A DNA stretch of 64,000 bases from Bacillus sp. OxB-1 (GTDB lineage Bacteria > Bacillota > Bacilli > Bacillales_A > Planococcaceae). The notes beneath the pieces were generated by a model. That model was not told the origin of the DNA. It did not search any database and saw nothing but the letters and a program-made list of their open reading frames with translations. Below, one piece after another: positions 1-7,600 of this stretch. Where the stretch lies: the NCBI RefSeq assembly GCF_000829195.1, contig NZ_AP013294.1:1189001-1253000 (forward strand), given 5' to 3'. The position numbers and the translations under genes are program-made. How positions within the stretch are numbered: the stretch's first letter is position 1; every line of letters begins with the position of its first letter.

Positions 1-2
1 AA

Positions 3-1139
3 TATGAATACACGGATGGCATCGACGTGGAACTGGTGAAGGAAGGGGACACTTTCTCCATCGGTAACATTGATTTTCAGGTATGGCATACGCCTGGTCA
101 TACCCCGGAGAGTATCTCATTCCTTTTGACGGATCGCGGCGGCGGTGCGACGGAACCGATGGGAATACTTACAGGGGATTTCGTATTTGTGGGCGATGTC
201 GGCCGGCCGGATTTATTGGAAGAGGCGGCTGGTATGGTCGGGACGGCGGATAGCGGTGCCCGCGATATGTTCCGGTCGGTGCAACGATTTAAACAATTGC
301 CGGACCATTTAATCGTTTGGCCCGGGCATGGAGCAGGTTCTGCTTGTGGAAAATCGCTGGGCGCTGTACCGATTTCAACAGTCGGGTATGAGAAGAATTT
401 CAACTGGGCGATGCAAATAAAGGACGAAGAAGCTTTTGTGGAAGCTTTATTGAAAGACCAGCCGGAAGCTCCGGTTTACTTTGCGCAGATGAAAAAGTTG
501 AATAAGCTAGGTCCGACCATTTTGGAAAGAGAAGAGACAAACGTGATTTTCGACGCAGCTTCTTTCGAGCAAGCTATCGGAGAAAACCGTTTAATATTGG
601 ATACACGTGCCGCAGTAACGGCAGCACAAGGCTTAGTAAAAGGCTCGATCAATATCCCGTTCAATAAATCGTTTACGAACTGGGCCGGCTGGCTTGCGAA
701 ATACGACGAACCGCTTCTGGTCATTGCAGACGAAACGACCCGTTCTGACGTAAAACAAGCATTGCAATCCGTCGGGTTGGATCAAATCGAAGCCTTCGTC
801 GATCCGGTCGCATTGGAAGGAATGGAATTACTAACGTATGAAACATTGTCCGTCGATGAGTTCGTCGAGGAGATGAAAAATCCCGATGCGTTCGTCATTG
901 ATGTCCGCAATGACGCCGAATGGCAAGCGGGCCATCTCGCCGAAGCAACGCATCGATTCCTGGGCCATTTGCGTACTCTCGATGTGCCGGTGGATCGGAA
1001 ACTTTTGATTCATTGCCAAAGCGGGGCTCGATCCGCAATCGCGGCCAGCATCTTAAAAGCACGCGGATTTGAGACGGTGAAGCATATGGCGGGCGGCTAC
1101 AAGGCGTATGTAGCTGCCGGTCTGCCGGTAATCTTATAA
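3..1139 (+). CDS. CstB-like persulfide dioxygenase-rhodanese fusion (5' partial)
   Basis: The reading frame is open through the left edge, so the true start lies outside the window; the first GTG inside (27) is not a convincing start. What remains is the C-terminal half of a metallo-beta-lactamase fold (metal-ligand motif HTPGH, then VGDVGRPD and the persulfide-dioxygenase-type segment WPGHGAGSACG), followed by two rhodanese domains at roughly residues 185-275 and 283-375 of the visible part. The first rhodanese lacks the active cysteine (its loop reads ADETTRSD); the second has it (CQSGARS, Cys codon at 1015). This order matches Staphylococcus CstB, which oxidises low-molecular-weight persulfides to thiosulfate/sulfite with non-haem iron. 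The HxHxDH motif would be upstream. It is followed after 18 bp by another rhodanese gene. Family assignment is firm; substrate is inferred. Confidence 0.85.
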   Translation, partial: YEYTDGIDVELVKEGDTFSIGNIDFQVWHTPGHTPESISFLLTDRGGGATEPMGILTGDFVFVGDVGRPDLLEEAAGMVGTADSGARDMFRSVQRFKQLPDHLIVWPGHGAGSACGKSLGAVPISTVGYEKNFNWAMQIKDEEAFVEALLKDQPEAPVYFAQMKKLNKLGPTILEREETNVIFDAASFEQAIGENRLILDTRAAVTAAQGLVKGSINIPFNKSFTNWAGWLAKYDEPLLVIADETTRSDVKQALQSVGLDQIEAFVDPVALEGMELLTYETLSVDEFVEEMKNPDAFVIDVRNDAEWQAGHLAEATHRFLGHLRTLDVPVDRKLLIHCQSGARSAIAASILKARGFETVKHMAGGYKAYVAAGLPVIL

Positions 1140-1157
1140 AAGAGGAGGGACCTATGG

Positions 1158-1511
1158 ATGGAATGGATTTTCATATTACTCATCATCGGCTTTTTCGCCT
1201 GGCGGATGATGCCGGCGACAGGCGTTCGAACCTTATCCACCGATGAGCTGAAAGGGATGCTCCCAGACAAGACGAAGCAGTTTGTCGATGTCCGGACACC
1301 GGCGGAATACAAGGGGCGGCATATCAAAGAGTTTAAAAACATCCCGCTCCAAACGTTGAAATCGCAGTTGGGAAGCTTGGATAAGGAGAAAGAAGTCATC
1401 GTCATCTGCCAAAGCGGCATGCGCAGTTCCCAAGCGGCAGGACTATTGAGAAAAGCAGGATTCGCCAAAGTGACCAATGTCCAAGGCGGCATGAGCGCGT
1501 GGCGCGGATGA
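1158..1511 (+). CDS. membrane-anchored single-domain rhodanese
   Basis: A 117-residue protein with one N-terminal hydrophobic helix (about residues 3-18) and a single rhodanese domain (about 25-116). The catalytic loop CQSGMRS carries Cys84, so sulfurtransferase activity is expected. The start at 1158 sits behind a GAGGAGGG-like ribosome binding site; an ATG four bases earlier is in another frame. It lies 18 bp after the persulfide dioxygenase-rhodanese gene and was probably co-transcribed, passing sulfane sulfur to membrane-side or cytosolic acceptors. Similar to YqhL/YibN-type proteins of Bacillales. The acceptor is not known from sequence. Confidence 0.88.
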   Translation: MEWIFILLIIGFFAWRMMPATGVRTLSTDELKGMLPDKTKQFVDVRTPAEYKGRHIKEFKNIPLQTLKSQLGSLDKEKEVIVICQSGMRSSQAAGLLRKAGFAKVTNVQGGMSAWRG

Positions 1512-1527
1512 TAATTGTTATAGAAGG

Positions 1528-1580
1528 AAGCCGTTCCCCCGGGCAGTATGACTGGCCGGGAGAAACGGCTTTTTTTTTGG
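1528..1580 (+). terminator. Rho-independent terminator after the rhodanese gene
   Basis: AAGCCGTT...CCGG pairs with CCGG...AACGGCTT and is followed by a run of nine T. It closes the dioxygenase-rhodanese operon just before the repeat array. Confidence 0.85.
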
Positions 1581-1618
1581 AATGAAATTGGGGTGAAGAG
1601 TTTTCAATGAAGCGGTGG

Positions 1619-2430
1619 AGTTGTGCAACGATTTGCCCCCCAATGTGCAACGATCCCGCTGGGTTGACCAAAAAACTGGGGAGTTCTACAATCACCGGTC
1701 GGGTTTCCAACGAAGTAGTGAAGATGTCCAACGAATCGCCCCTGATGTCCAACGATCCCGCCAAGTTGTCCAACGAACCTGGGGAGTTCCCCAACCACCC
1801 GCCAGGTTTCCAACGAAGTGGTGAAGATGTCCAACGAATCGCCCCCGATGTCCAACGACCCCGCCAAGTTGTCCAACGAACCTGGGGGAGCTCCCCAACC
1901 ACCCGCCAGGTTTCCAACGAAGTGGTGAAGATGTCCAACGAATCGCCCCCGATGTCCAACGACCCCGCCAAGTTGTCCAACGAACCTGGGGGAGCTCCCC
2001 AACCACCCGCCAGGTTTCCAACGAAGTGGTGAAGATGTCCAACGAATCGCCCCCGATGTCCAACGACCCCGCCAAGTTGTCCAACGAACCTGGGGGAGCT
2101 CCCCAACCACCCGCCAGGTTTCCAACGAAGTGGTGAAGATGTCCAACGAATCGCCCCCGATGTCCAACGACCCCGCCAAGTTGTCCAACGAACCTGGGGG
2201 AGCTCCCCAACCACCCGCCAGGTTTCCAACGAAGTGGTGAAGATGTCCAACGAATCGCCCCCGATGTCCAACGACCCCGCCAAGTTGTCCAACGAACCTG
2301 GGGGAGCTCCCCAACCACCCGCCAGGTTTCCAACGAAGTGGTGAAGATGTCCAACGAATCGGCCCCGATGTCCAACAAAAGCGCCAAGTTGTCCAACGAA
2401 CCTGGGTAGTTCTCCAACCAACACGCCAAA
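1619..2430. repeat. 104-bp tandem repeat array with 21-bp sub-period
   Basis: Five identical 104-bp copies run from 1807 to 2326. They are flanked by a diverged 103-bp copy (1704-1806) and a diverged last copy (2327-2430), with still more degenerate 21-22-bp units back to about 1619. Each 104-bp unit consists of three 21-bp subunits starting TCCAACGA plus one 41-bp subunit holding the perfect palindrome GGGGAGCTCCCC. There are no stop codons in several frames, which creates long but spurious reading frames on both strands (up to 359 codons). Because 104 is not a multiple of 3, no frame keeps a constant peptide repeat, which argues against coding. Function unknown. Confidence 0.95.
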
Positions 2431-2528
2431 ACATATTAAAAACCTGTCGAAATCTCTCATCTTTCCGGCAGTGCCCAACACACTTCGTTAGGCATATACA
2501 TACAATTTATATGAAGAGGTGGTGAACG

Positions 2529-3350
2529 TTGAAAAAAGAGGAGACGGCTGTACGATATGATCCATTTGAGATCGAACAGCGGGAGTGGAAACAGAAGCAA
2601 ACGAAAGAGCGGTTAAAACGGATGCTAACGATCATTTCGCCCATTTTCCTCCTTGCCTTATGGGAGCTCTTGTCGAGGACCGGAATGATTGATGTTCGTT
2701 TTTTTCCGCCGCCATCTGCAATTATAGGCACGTTTTGGCAGATGCTGACAAGCGGTGTAATGGCTGGCCATATCGGAGTTTCGCTTTACCGGATCTTTGC
2801 CGGGTTCCTGGCCGGTGTCATTCCAGGCGTGGTCATTGGCTTGCTGATGGGTCTGTATTCACCGATCCGGCACTTCGTTTCCCCGATTGTGATGGCTCTC
2901 ATGCCGATTCCCACCTTGGCTTTGCTACCCATCATCATCATTTTATTCGGCATTGGTGATTTGTCGAAAGTTGTAACGATCGCGGGAAGCGTTTTTTTCC
3001 CCGTCGTCATCAATACAGCAGCCGGCGTCATCAATATCGACAAGATCTACCTTGATGTGGCACAAAACTATGGAGCTAGCCGATGGAATTTCTTCTGGAA
3101 GATCGCGCTACCTGGCGCCATGCCGGTCATGTTGGAAGGGATCCAAATGGGGCAGGCGATTGCACTTCTGACGATTGTGGCTGCGGAAATGATGGGAGCG
3201 ACTTCGGGAATCGGTTATTTGATATGGGTGTCGTATAAAGCATTCCTTCTTAAGGAAATGTATGTGGGCCTCATTCTGATATCATTTTTCGGGTATCTGT
3301 TCTCGTTAGTGCTTCGGGGAATCCAGAAGAAAATCCTGCCATGGAGGTGA
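2529..3350 (+). CDS. ABC transporter permease, sulfonate/nitrate/taurine type
   Basis: A 273-residue inner-membrane permease of the SsuC/TauC/NrtB family. About six hydrophobic segments lie after a charged N-terminus (residues 1-35); the EAA-type loop that docks to the ATPase is around residues 175-200 (DVAQNYGASRWNFFWKI). The TTG start at 2529 follows GAGGTGGTG at a good distance. The ATPase starts 4 bp after the stop and the binding protein follows, so this is a complete three-gene importer. The neighbouring rhodanese and dioxygenase genes make an organosulfur substrate attractive, but the family also moves nitrate, pyrimidines and other small molecules, so the substrate is open. Confidence 0.88.
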   Translation: MKKEETAVRYDPFEIEQREWKQKQTKERLKRMLTIISPIFLLALWELLSRTGMIDVRFFPPPSAIIGTFWQMLTSGVMAGHIGVSLYRIFAGFLAGVIPGVVIGLLMGLYSPIRHFVSPIVMALMPIPTLALLPIIIILFGIGDLSKVVTIAGSVFFPVVINTAAGVINIDKIYLDVAQNYGASRWNFFWKIALPGAMPVMLEGIQMGQAIALLTIVAAEMMGATSGIGYLIWVSYKAFLLKEMYVGLILISFFGYLFSLVLRGIQKKILPWR

Positions 3351-3354
3351 GCGG

Positions 3355-4143
3355 ATGGGTGGAAAAACAAAGATTGCAATACAGAATTTGACCAAAGCCT
3401 TCTATAAAAAGCAGGGGAGCGTCACAGCGCTTGATAATATCAACTTGACAATCGACGAAGGGGAATTCGTCTGTCTTGTCGGTCCGAGCGGCTGTGGCAA
3501 AACGACGCTGCTCCGAATTTTGGCCGGACTGGAAAGCCCGAGCATTGGAGACTTCACCATTGCCACGGCAGGAGAGGATCGGCCGCTTCAATCGATGGTG
3601 TTTCAGGAACGGGGAATCATCCCATGGCTCACCGTGGAGGAAAATGTGGCATTTGGTCTGAAAATGCGACATTTGCCAAAGAAACTCATACGAGAACGGA
3701 CCGACTATTATTTGAAAAAGACGGGGTTACAAAAATTTTCGTCCCTCTATCCGAAAGAACTTTCCGGCGGGATGAAGCAACGGGTCAGCATCGCCCGAGC
3801 CTTCGCCAATGATCCAGAAATCTTGCTAATGGATGAACCGTTCGCCGCGTTGGATGAGCAAAATAAGTTCATCTTGCAGGAAGAGCTTTTATCAATTTGG
3901 GAAGAAACCGGAAAGACGGTGCTTTTCATTACCCATAGCATCGATGAAGCTTTGCTTCTCGGTGACCGCATCCTATTGATGAGCTCCCAGCCCGGCCGGA
4001 TTGTAGAGGAGATCCGGGTAGATATGCCGCGTCCCCGTACAATGGAAGACATTCGAAAAGATCCGATCATGGCCAGTCGATTTGTTGACATTTGGCAACA
4101 TTTGCAAGATGAAGTGCAACGGTCCAGACGAGAAAAAGCGTAA
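3355..4143 (+). CDS. ABC transporter ATP-binding protein, SsuB/TauB type
   Basis: A 262-residue nucleotide-binding subunit. Walker A is GPSGCGKTT (about residue 43), the signature is LSGGMKQR, Walker B is ILLMDEPF and the switch histidine is in LFITHS. It energises the permease encoded 4 bp upstream. The family pattern (including the DRILLMSSQPGRI region after the switch) fits sulfonate/nitrate importers. The binding-protein gene starts 14 bp downstream. Confidence in class is high; substrate unresolved. Confidence 0.9.
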   Translation: MGGKTKIAIQNLTKAFYKKQGSVTALDNINLTIDEGEFVCLVGPSGCGKTTLLRILAGLESPSIGDFTIATAGEDRPLQSMVFQERGIIPWLTVEENVAFGLKMRHLPKKLIRERTDYYLKKTGLQKFSSLYPKELSGGMKQRVSIARAFANDPEILLMDEPFAALDEQNKFILQEELLSIWEETGKTVLFITHSIDEALLLGDRILLMSSQPGRIVEEIRVDMPRPRTMEDIRKDPIMASRFVDIWQHLQDEVQRSRREKA

Positions 4144-4157
4144 AGAGGAGAGATGAT

Positions 4158-5264
4158 GTGACAAAGTGGTTGAAGAATGGTTGGTTGACGATGGTCGTCG
4201 GACTTGTTCTGATCCTTGGGGCTTGTACTCCGAAAGAATCGTCCCAACCGAAACCCGCTCCTGCCCCTGTTCCGACACCAGAAACTCCGGCTGAGGAGGC
4301 AACCGATAAACTGACTCCGTTGGACGAACGGGTAAAAATCTTGATTGCCGAAGATGGCGCGGCTTCGGGTGCGGGATTCTATATCGCAAAAGAAAAAGGA
4401 TATTTTGAAGAAATGAATATCGAAGTGGATTTTGCCGATTTTGCGAACAGTGATGATATGTTGCCAGCCCTGGCTGCCGGAGAAGTAGACATTGCGGGCG
4501 GCGTGTCAACTGCATCTTTCTTTAACGCCATTGCGCAAGGAATCGACGTGCGCATCATTGCGGATAAGGGCCATAATATGCCGGGGAAATCGTATTTCAC
4601 GTTTGTCATCGGCAACCATATGGTCGATGTGATCAAGGATTATCCAGACTTCAAAGGAAAGAAAATTGCCGTCTCATCCCGTAACTCCATTGATGGATAT
4701 ATTTATGAAGAGATGTTGAAGCATGCCGGCCTCACAGAGGATGATGTGGAATACGTCCATATTGCGGACTTCGGGGCGATGTTGGGGGCGATTGACTCCG
4801 GTACGATTGATGCCGCGCTCAGTATCGAGCCGCTCATTGCACAAGGAGTCGCCAATGGGTTCCACCACCGGTTCAAAGATGCGACAGATTATGCGCCTGA
4901 ATCACAGATCGCCATGGTTCTCGCCTCGCCGAAGTTCATGGAAAACGATCCCGTATCCTTGCGTTTCATGGCTGCTTATTTAAAAGGAGTCCGTGACTAT
5001 AATGACGCGTTTTTCAAAGACATCGGCAAGGAAGAGGTCGTGGATATAATGGTGAAGCATACGGCCTTGAAAGACCCAGCCCTATGGGATCAGGTGAACG
5101 TCACCGGCCTAGATGCAAACGGCAAGATGTTCGTAGAGGATATAAAGAAACAATATGATACGTATAAGGCGAACGGGGCGATCCGGGGAGAAATCGATTT
5201 TGATAAAGCGGTTGACACTTCCTTGGCGGAAGAGGCCGTTGAAATATTGGGAGTGTATGAGTAA
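4158..5264 (+). CDS. ABC transporter substrate-binding lipoprotein, SsuA/NMT1 family
   Basis: A 368-residue lipoprotein: hydrophobic signal sequence with lipobox LGAC (lipid-modified Cys at about residue 23), a proline/alanine-rich linker (about 30-50), then a periplasmic-binding fold. The stretches GFYIAKEKGYFEE and LAAGEVDIAGG are typical of SsuA/ThiY/NMT1 proteins. GTG start at 4158 follows AGAGGAGA. It completes the importer with the two preceding genes. No residue visible here identifies the ligand; sulfonate is a context guess only. Confidence 0.87.
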   Translation: MTKWLKNGWLTMVVGLVLILGACTPKESSQPKPAPAPVPTPETPAEEATDKLTPLDERVKILIAEDGAASGAGFYIAKEKGYFEEMNIEVDFADFANSDDMLPALAAGEVDIAGGVSTASFFNAIAQGIDVRIIADKGHNMPGKSYFTFVIGNHMVDVIKDYPDFKGKKIAVSSRNSIDGYIYEEMLKHAGLTEDDVEYVHIADFGAMLGAIDSGTIDAALSIEPLIAQGVANGFHHRFKDATDYAPESQIAMVLASPKFMENDPVSLRFMAAYLKGVRDYNDAFFKDIGKEEVVDIMVKHTALKDPALWDQVNVTGLDANGKMFVEDIKKQYDTYKANGAIRGEIDFDKAVDTSLAEEAVEILGVYE

Positions 5265-5330
5265 AGTGAGCAAGAAGCGGCGTCATGATTCGGTCAGAAG
5301 TTTGGCCGGGTTATGGCGTTTTTTAGCTTT

Positions 5331-5660
5331 ATTCAGCGGAAGACTCCCACTTATATAGGTGGTGGGATAAATGCGGTTTCATCTCCTGTTCGGCGGGTAT
5401 TCAAATTCCCGCTGAATAGGGGAACTCAGACTAAAACCGCCGCATCCTGAAAGGTGCCTTAATTTCTGCAAAGATCGCAGAAATTAAGGCAAATCGAACC
5501 CTATGCTGTTCGATTGTCAACGTCTGAGTGACCAACTTCCTGTTGGCCCTAAGCCTCCGACGCACAGGACGTGGCGTTTGTGTCGGCGGACGGGTGTCAT
5601 GGATTTTTAAGGGAAGCCTAATTACAGTTTTTTCAGACAGCAAGAGATATAATTTTACTA
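5331..5660. repeat. folded non-coding element, possibly an IS200/IS605-type relic
   Basis: This gap holds no convincing gene but is full of dyads. An outer inverted repeat ATTCAGCGG (5331) / CCGCTGAAT (ending 5417) spans 87 bp. TCCCAC pairs with GTGGGA inside it. A perfect 13-bp stem CCTTAATTTCTGC / GCAGAAATTAAGG lies at about 5457-5490, and CCAAC/GTTGG and CCGACGCA/TGTGTCGG hairpins follow to about 5600. The same 87-bp inverted-repeat layout recurs at 40091-40177. The end segment (CGGA..GTCA..GATTTTTAAGGGA) recurs near 27.1 and 40.2 kb. Dense subterminal hairpins and a TTTAT just before the left arm recall IS200/IS605 non-autonomous elements and their guide RNAs; that identity is a hypothesis. 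Confidence 0.6.
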
Positions 5661-5684
5661 GACAGATGAAAAAGGAGTTGATTG

Positions 5685-5996
5685 ATGATGAATACGATTT
5701 TTATCGCTGGACATGCAAGGCTCCCATCAGGAATGGCGGCACAAAATATGTATGAAACACTCACGATTACGGCTGAAATTGATAAGAAGTACGGCGTAAT
5801 CGTGACGGCTAGTTGTACGTTGGCGACACTTCACGGAAGGGATTTTTTTCAACAAATTTTAAAAGGCCATAGTTTGCAGGATGGTATTGAAAAGCCTATC
5901 GCGGATATTAAAAATCATTACTTGGGAAAGGCGAGCAATGCGTTGGTCTCTGCGCTGAAGGACTTACATAAACAATATGAAAATCTCAAAGGTTGA
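5685..5996 (+). CDS. DUF3870 domain-containing protein
   Basis: A 103-residue protein that opens with the DUF3870 pattern (IFIAGHARLPSGMAAQ) and continues with a tract around TASCTLAT that is conserved in this family. The function of DUF3870 is not established. The start is ambiguous between 5685 and 5688 (ATGATG); both sit behind AAAGGAG. In Bacillales such genes often lie near acyl-CoA catabolic clusters, and here the cyclohexanecarboxylate-type cluster begins 280 bp downstream, but a terminator-like hairpin separates them. Family call good, role unknown. Confidence 0.8.
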   Translation: MMNTIFIAGHARLPSGMAAQNMYETLTITAEIDKKYGVIVTASCTLATLHGRDFFQQILKGHSLQDGIEKPIADIKNHYLGKASNALVSALKDLHKQYENLKG

Positions 5997-6191
5997 GAGA
6001 TGGCAGATTAAATATTTGAATAAATTAGACATTTCTATTTACATTTCAGTTTAGTTGTACTACTATTACTAGTAACACATCATGCAGAAACGTTGCCACG
6101 TTCACCACGCATGAGTTATGAGAGAAATTAAAAAGCCAAAATCTGCCTAGTCTGCAAAAACCCTTCGCCAGGGGTTGTGACGTAGACATGA

Positions 6192-6245
6192 AGCCAGTTC
6201 AATTTGACTCCAGCATGCCTGAAGTCTATTTGAATTGGCTTTTTA
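6192..6245 (+). terminator. terminator-like hairpin ahead of the acyl-CoA cluster
   Basis: AGCCAGTTCAA pairs with TTGAATTGGCT (one G-T pair) and is followed by TTTTT. A smaller hairpin (AACCC...GGGGTT) precedes it at about 6159-6177. It ends only about 30 bp before the first dehydrogenase gene. It could terminate the DUF3870 transcript or act as an attenuator in the leader of the next operon. The rest of 5997-6190 is AT-rich and shows no gene. Confidence 0.6.
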
Positions 6246-6277
6246 CATTTCCGATCAAAACGAAAAGGAGAATGGAT

Positions 6278-7480
6278 ATGAATTTTACTTTTACAGAAGA
6301 GCAGGAAATGTTGCGCAATACGGTACGAGGTTTTGTGGATAAGGAAATTATGCCGTACATCGGGGAATGGGATCGTGCCGGCCAGTCCGATCCAGCAATA
6401 TTCAAACGGCTTGCCGAACTCGGTTTGATGGGGGTGTGCATTCCAGAAGAATATGGCGGAAGCGGGATGGACTATAATTCATTAGCCATCGTTTGTGAAG
6501 AATTGGAACGGGGAGATACCGCTTTCCGGACGGCTGTTTCCGTCCATACGGGATTGAATAGTATGACGTTATTGCAGTGGGGGACGGAGGAACAAAAGAG
6601 GAGATATTTAATTCCCCAATCGAAGGGTGAGAAGATTGGGGCCTTCGGTTTGACGGAGCCCGGGGCCGGTTCGGATGTCGCGGCTCTGGAGACGACCGCG
6701 AAGCGCGAGGGGGATCACTATATCCTCAATGGTCAGAAGACCTGGATCTCTCTCTCTGACATTGCGGACAACTTCATCGTGTTTGCTTATACGGGTGACC
6801 GTGCAGAAAAACATAAAGGGATTTCAGCATTTATCGTAGAACGTAGTTGGGAGGGGTTCTCATCAAAAGCGATCAAAGGGAAATTGGGAATCCGCGCGGG
6901 GAATACGGGGGAACTTTTCTTTGAAGATGTGAAAGTCCCGAAAGAAAATCTGCTTGGCAAAGAGGGCGAAGGATTTAAAATTGCCATGGCAGCACTGGAT
7001 AACGGCCGTTTCACTGTCGCAGCCGGAGCTGTCGGGCAAATCATGGCTTGTCTGGAGGCGAGTGTGAACTATTGCCACGAACGTGAAACGTTTGGCAAAG
7101 AGATCGGCAAGCATCAGCTTGTCCAGCAGATGATTGCGAAGATGGAAGCGGGTTATCAGATGAGCAGATTGCTAGTGTACCGCGCCGGAGAATTAAAGAA
7201 TGCGGGCAAACGGAACACGAGAGAGACTTCGCTCGCCAAATGGCAGGCATGTGATTTTGCCAATCAAGCAGCGGATGATGCCGTACAAATCCACGGGGCT
7301 TACGGTTATTCGGATGAGTACCCGGTCGAGCGTTACTTGCGAAATTCCAAGGCGCCGGTCATTTATGAAGGGACACGTGAAATCCATACGATCATGCAGG
7401 CGGAATACGTACTTGGGTACCGGGAAGATAAGCTGCTGAATCAAATGCTCCCTGCCTGGAAAGTCGAACAGACCATCTAG
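6278..7480 (+). CDS. acyl-CoA dehydrogenase (first of cluster)
   Basis: A 400-residue FAD flavoprotein. The N-terminal helical domain starts TFTEEQEMLRN, the middle FAD/substrate strand has GLTEPGAGSD, and the C-terminal helices carry the catalytic base region VIYEGTREIH (Glu conserved). Start chosen at 6278 because AAGGAG ends 7 bp before it; the frame is open further upstream to 6188 through the terminator-like hairpin, which cannot be coding. The C-terminus resembles glutaryl-/pimeloyl-type dehydrogenases. It could oxidise pimeloyl-CoA or cyclohexanecarboxyl-CoA within the pathway encoded by the following genes; which step is not decidable by eye. Confidence 0.88.
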   Translation: MNFTFTEEQEMLRNTVRGFVDKEIMPYIGEWDRAGQSDPAIFKRLAELGLMGVCIPEEYGGSGMDYNSLAIVCEELERGDTAFRTAVSVHTGLNSMTLLQWGTEEQKRRYLIPQSKGEKIGAFGLTEPGAGSDVAALETTAKREGDHYILNGQKTWISLSDIADNFIVFAYTGDRAEKHKGISAFIVERSWEGFSSKAIKGKLGIRAGNTGELFFEDVKVPKENLLGKEGEGFKIAMAALDNGRFTVAAGAVGQIMACLEASVNYCHERETFGKEIGKHQLVQQMIAKMEAGYQMSRLLVYRAGELKNAGKRNTRETSLAKWQACDFANQAADDAVQIHGAYGYSDEYPVERYLRNSKAPVIYEGTREIHTIMQAEYVLGYREDKLLNQMLPAWKVEQTI

Positions 7481-7600
7481 TCCGCGGTAAAGGGGGAAGC
7501 CCGCTGACGATGCTTCCCCTTCCCAAAGACTTGATTGCAAACGGTTACATAACCCTTGGATCCGTTTAAATAAGACCATCTGATGGGAGTGTGGATGAAG

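Noticed and set aside
1619..2430. CRISPR array
   Set aside because: Whole 104-bp units are identical, with no unique spacers between conserved repeats, and no cas genes are present.
1402..2481. Long open frames (up to 359 codons) on the minus strand with RWTT/RWTS-like repeats
   Set aside because: They arise because the 104-bp repeat has no stop codons; several frames are open at once, the frame shifts every copy, and one runs across a terminator and into the rhodanese gene.
5528..5755. 75-codon frame in the structured element
   Set aside because: It crosses several hairpins and runs into the DUF3870 gene in another frame; no ribosome binding site.
6000..6260. T-box or other riboswitch before the first acyl-CoA dehydrogenase
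   Set aside because: A terminator-like hairpin exists, but no T-box sequence or known aptamer core was found.
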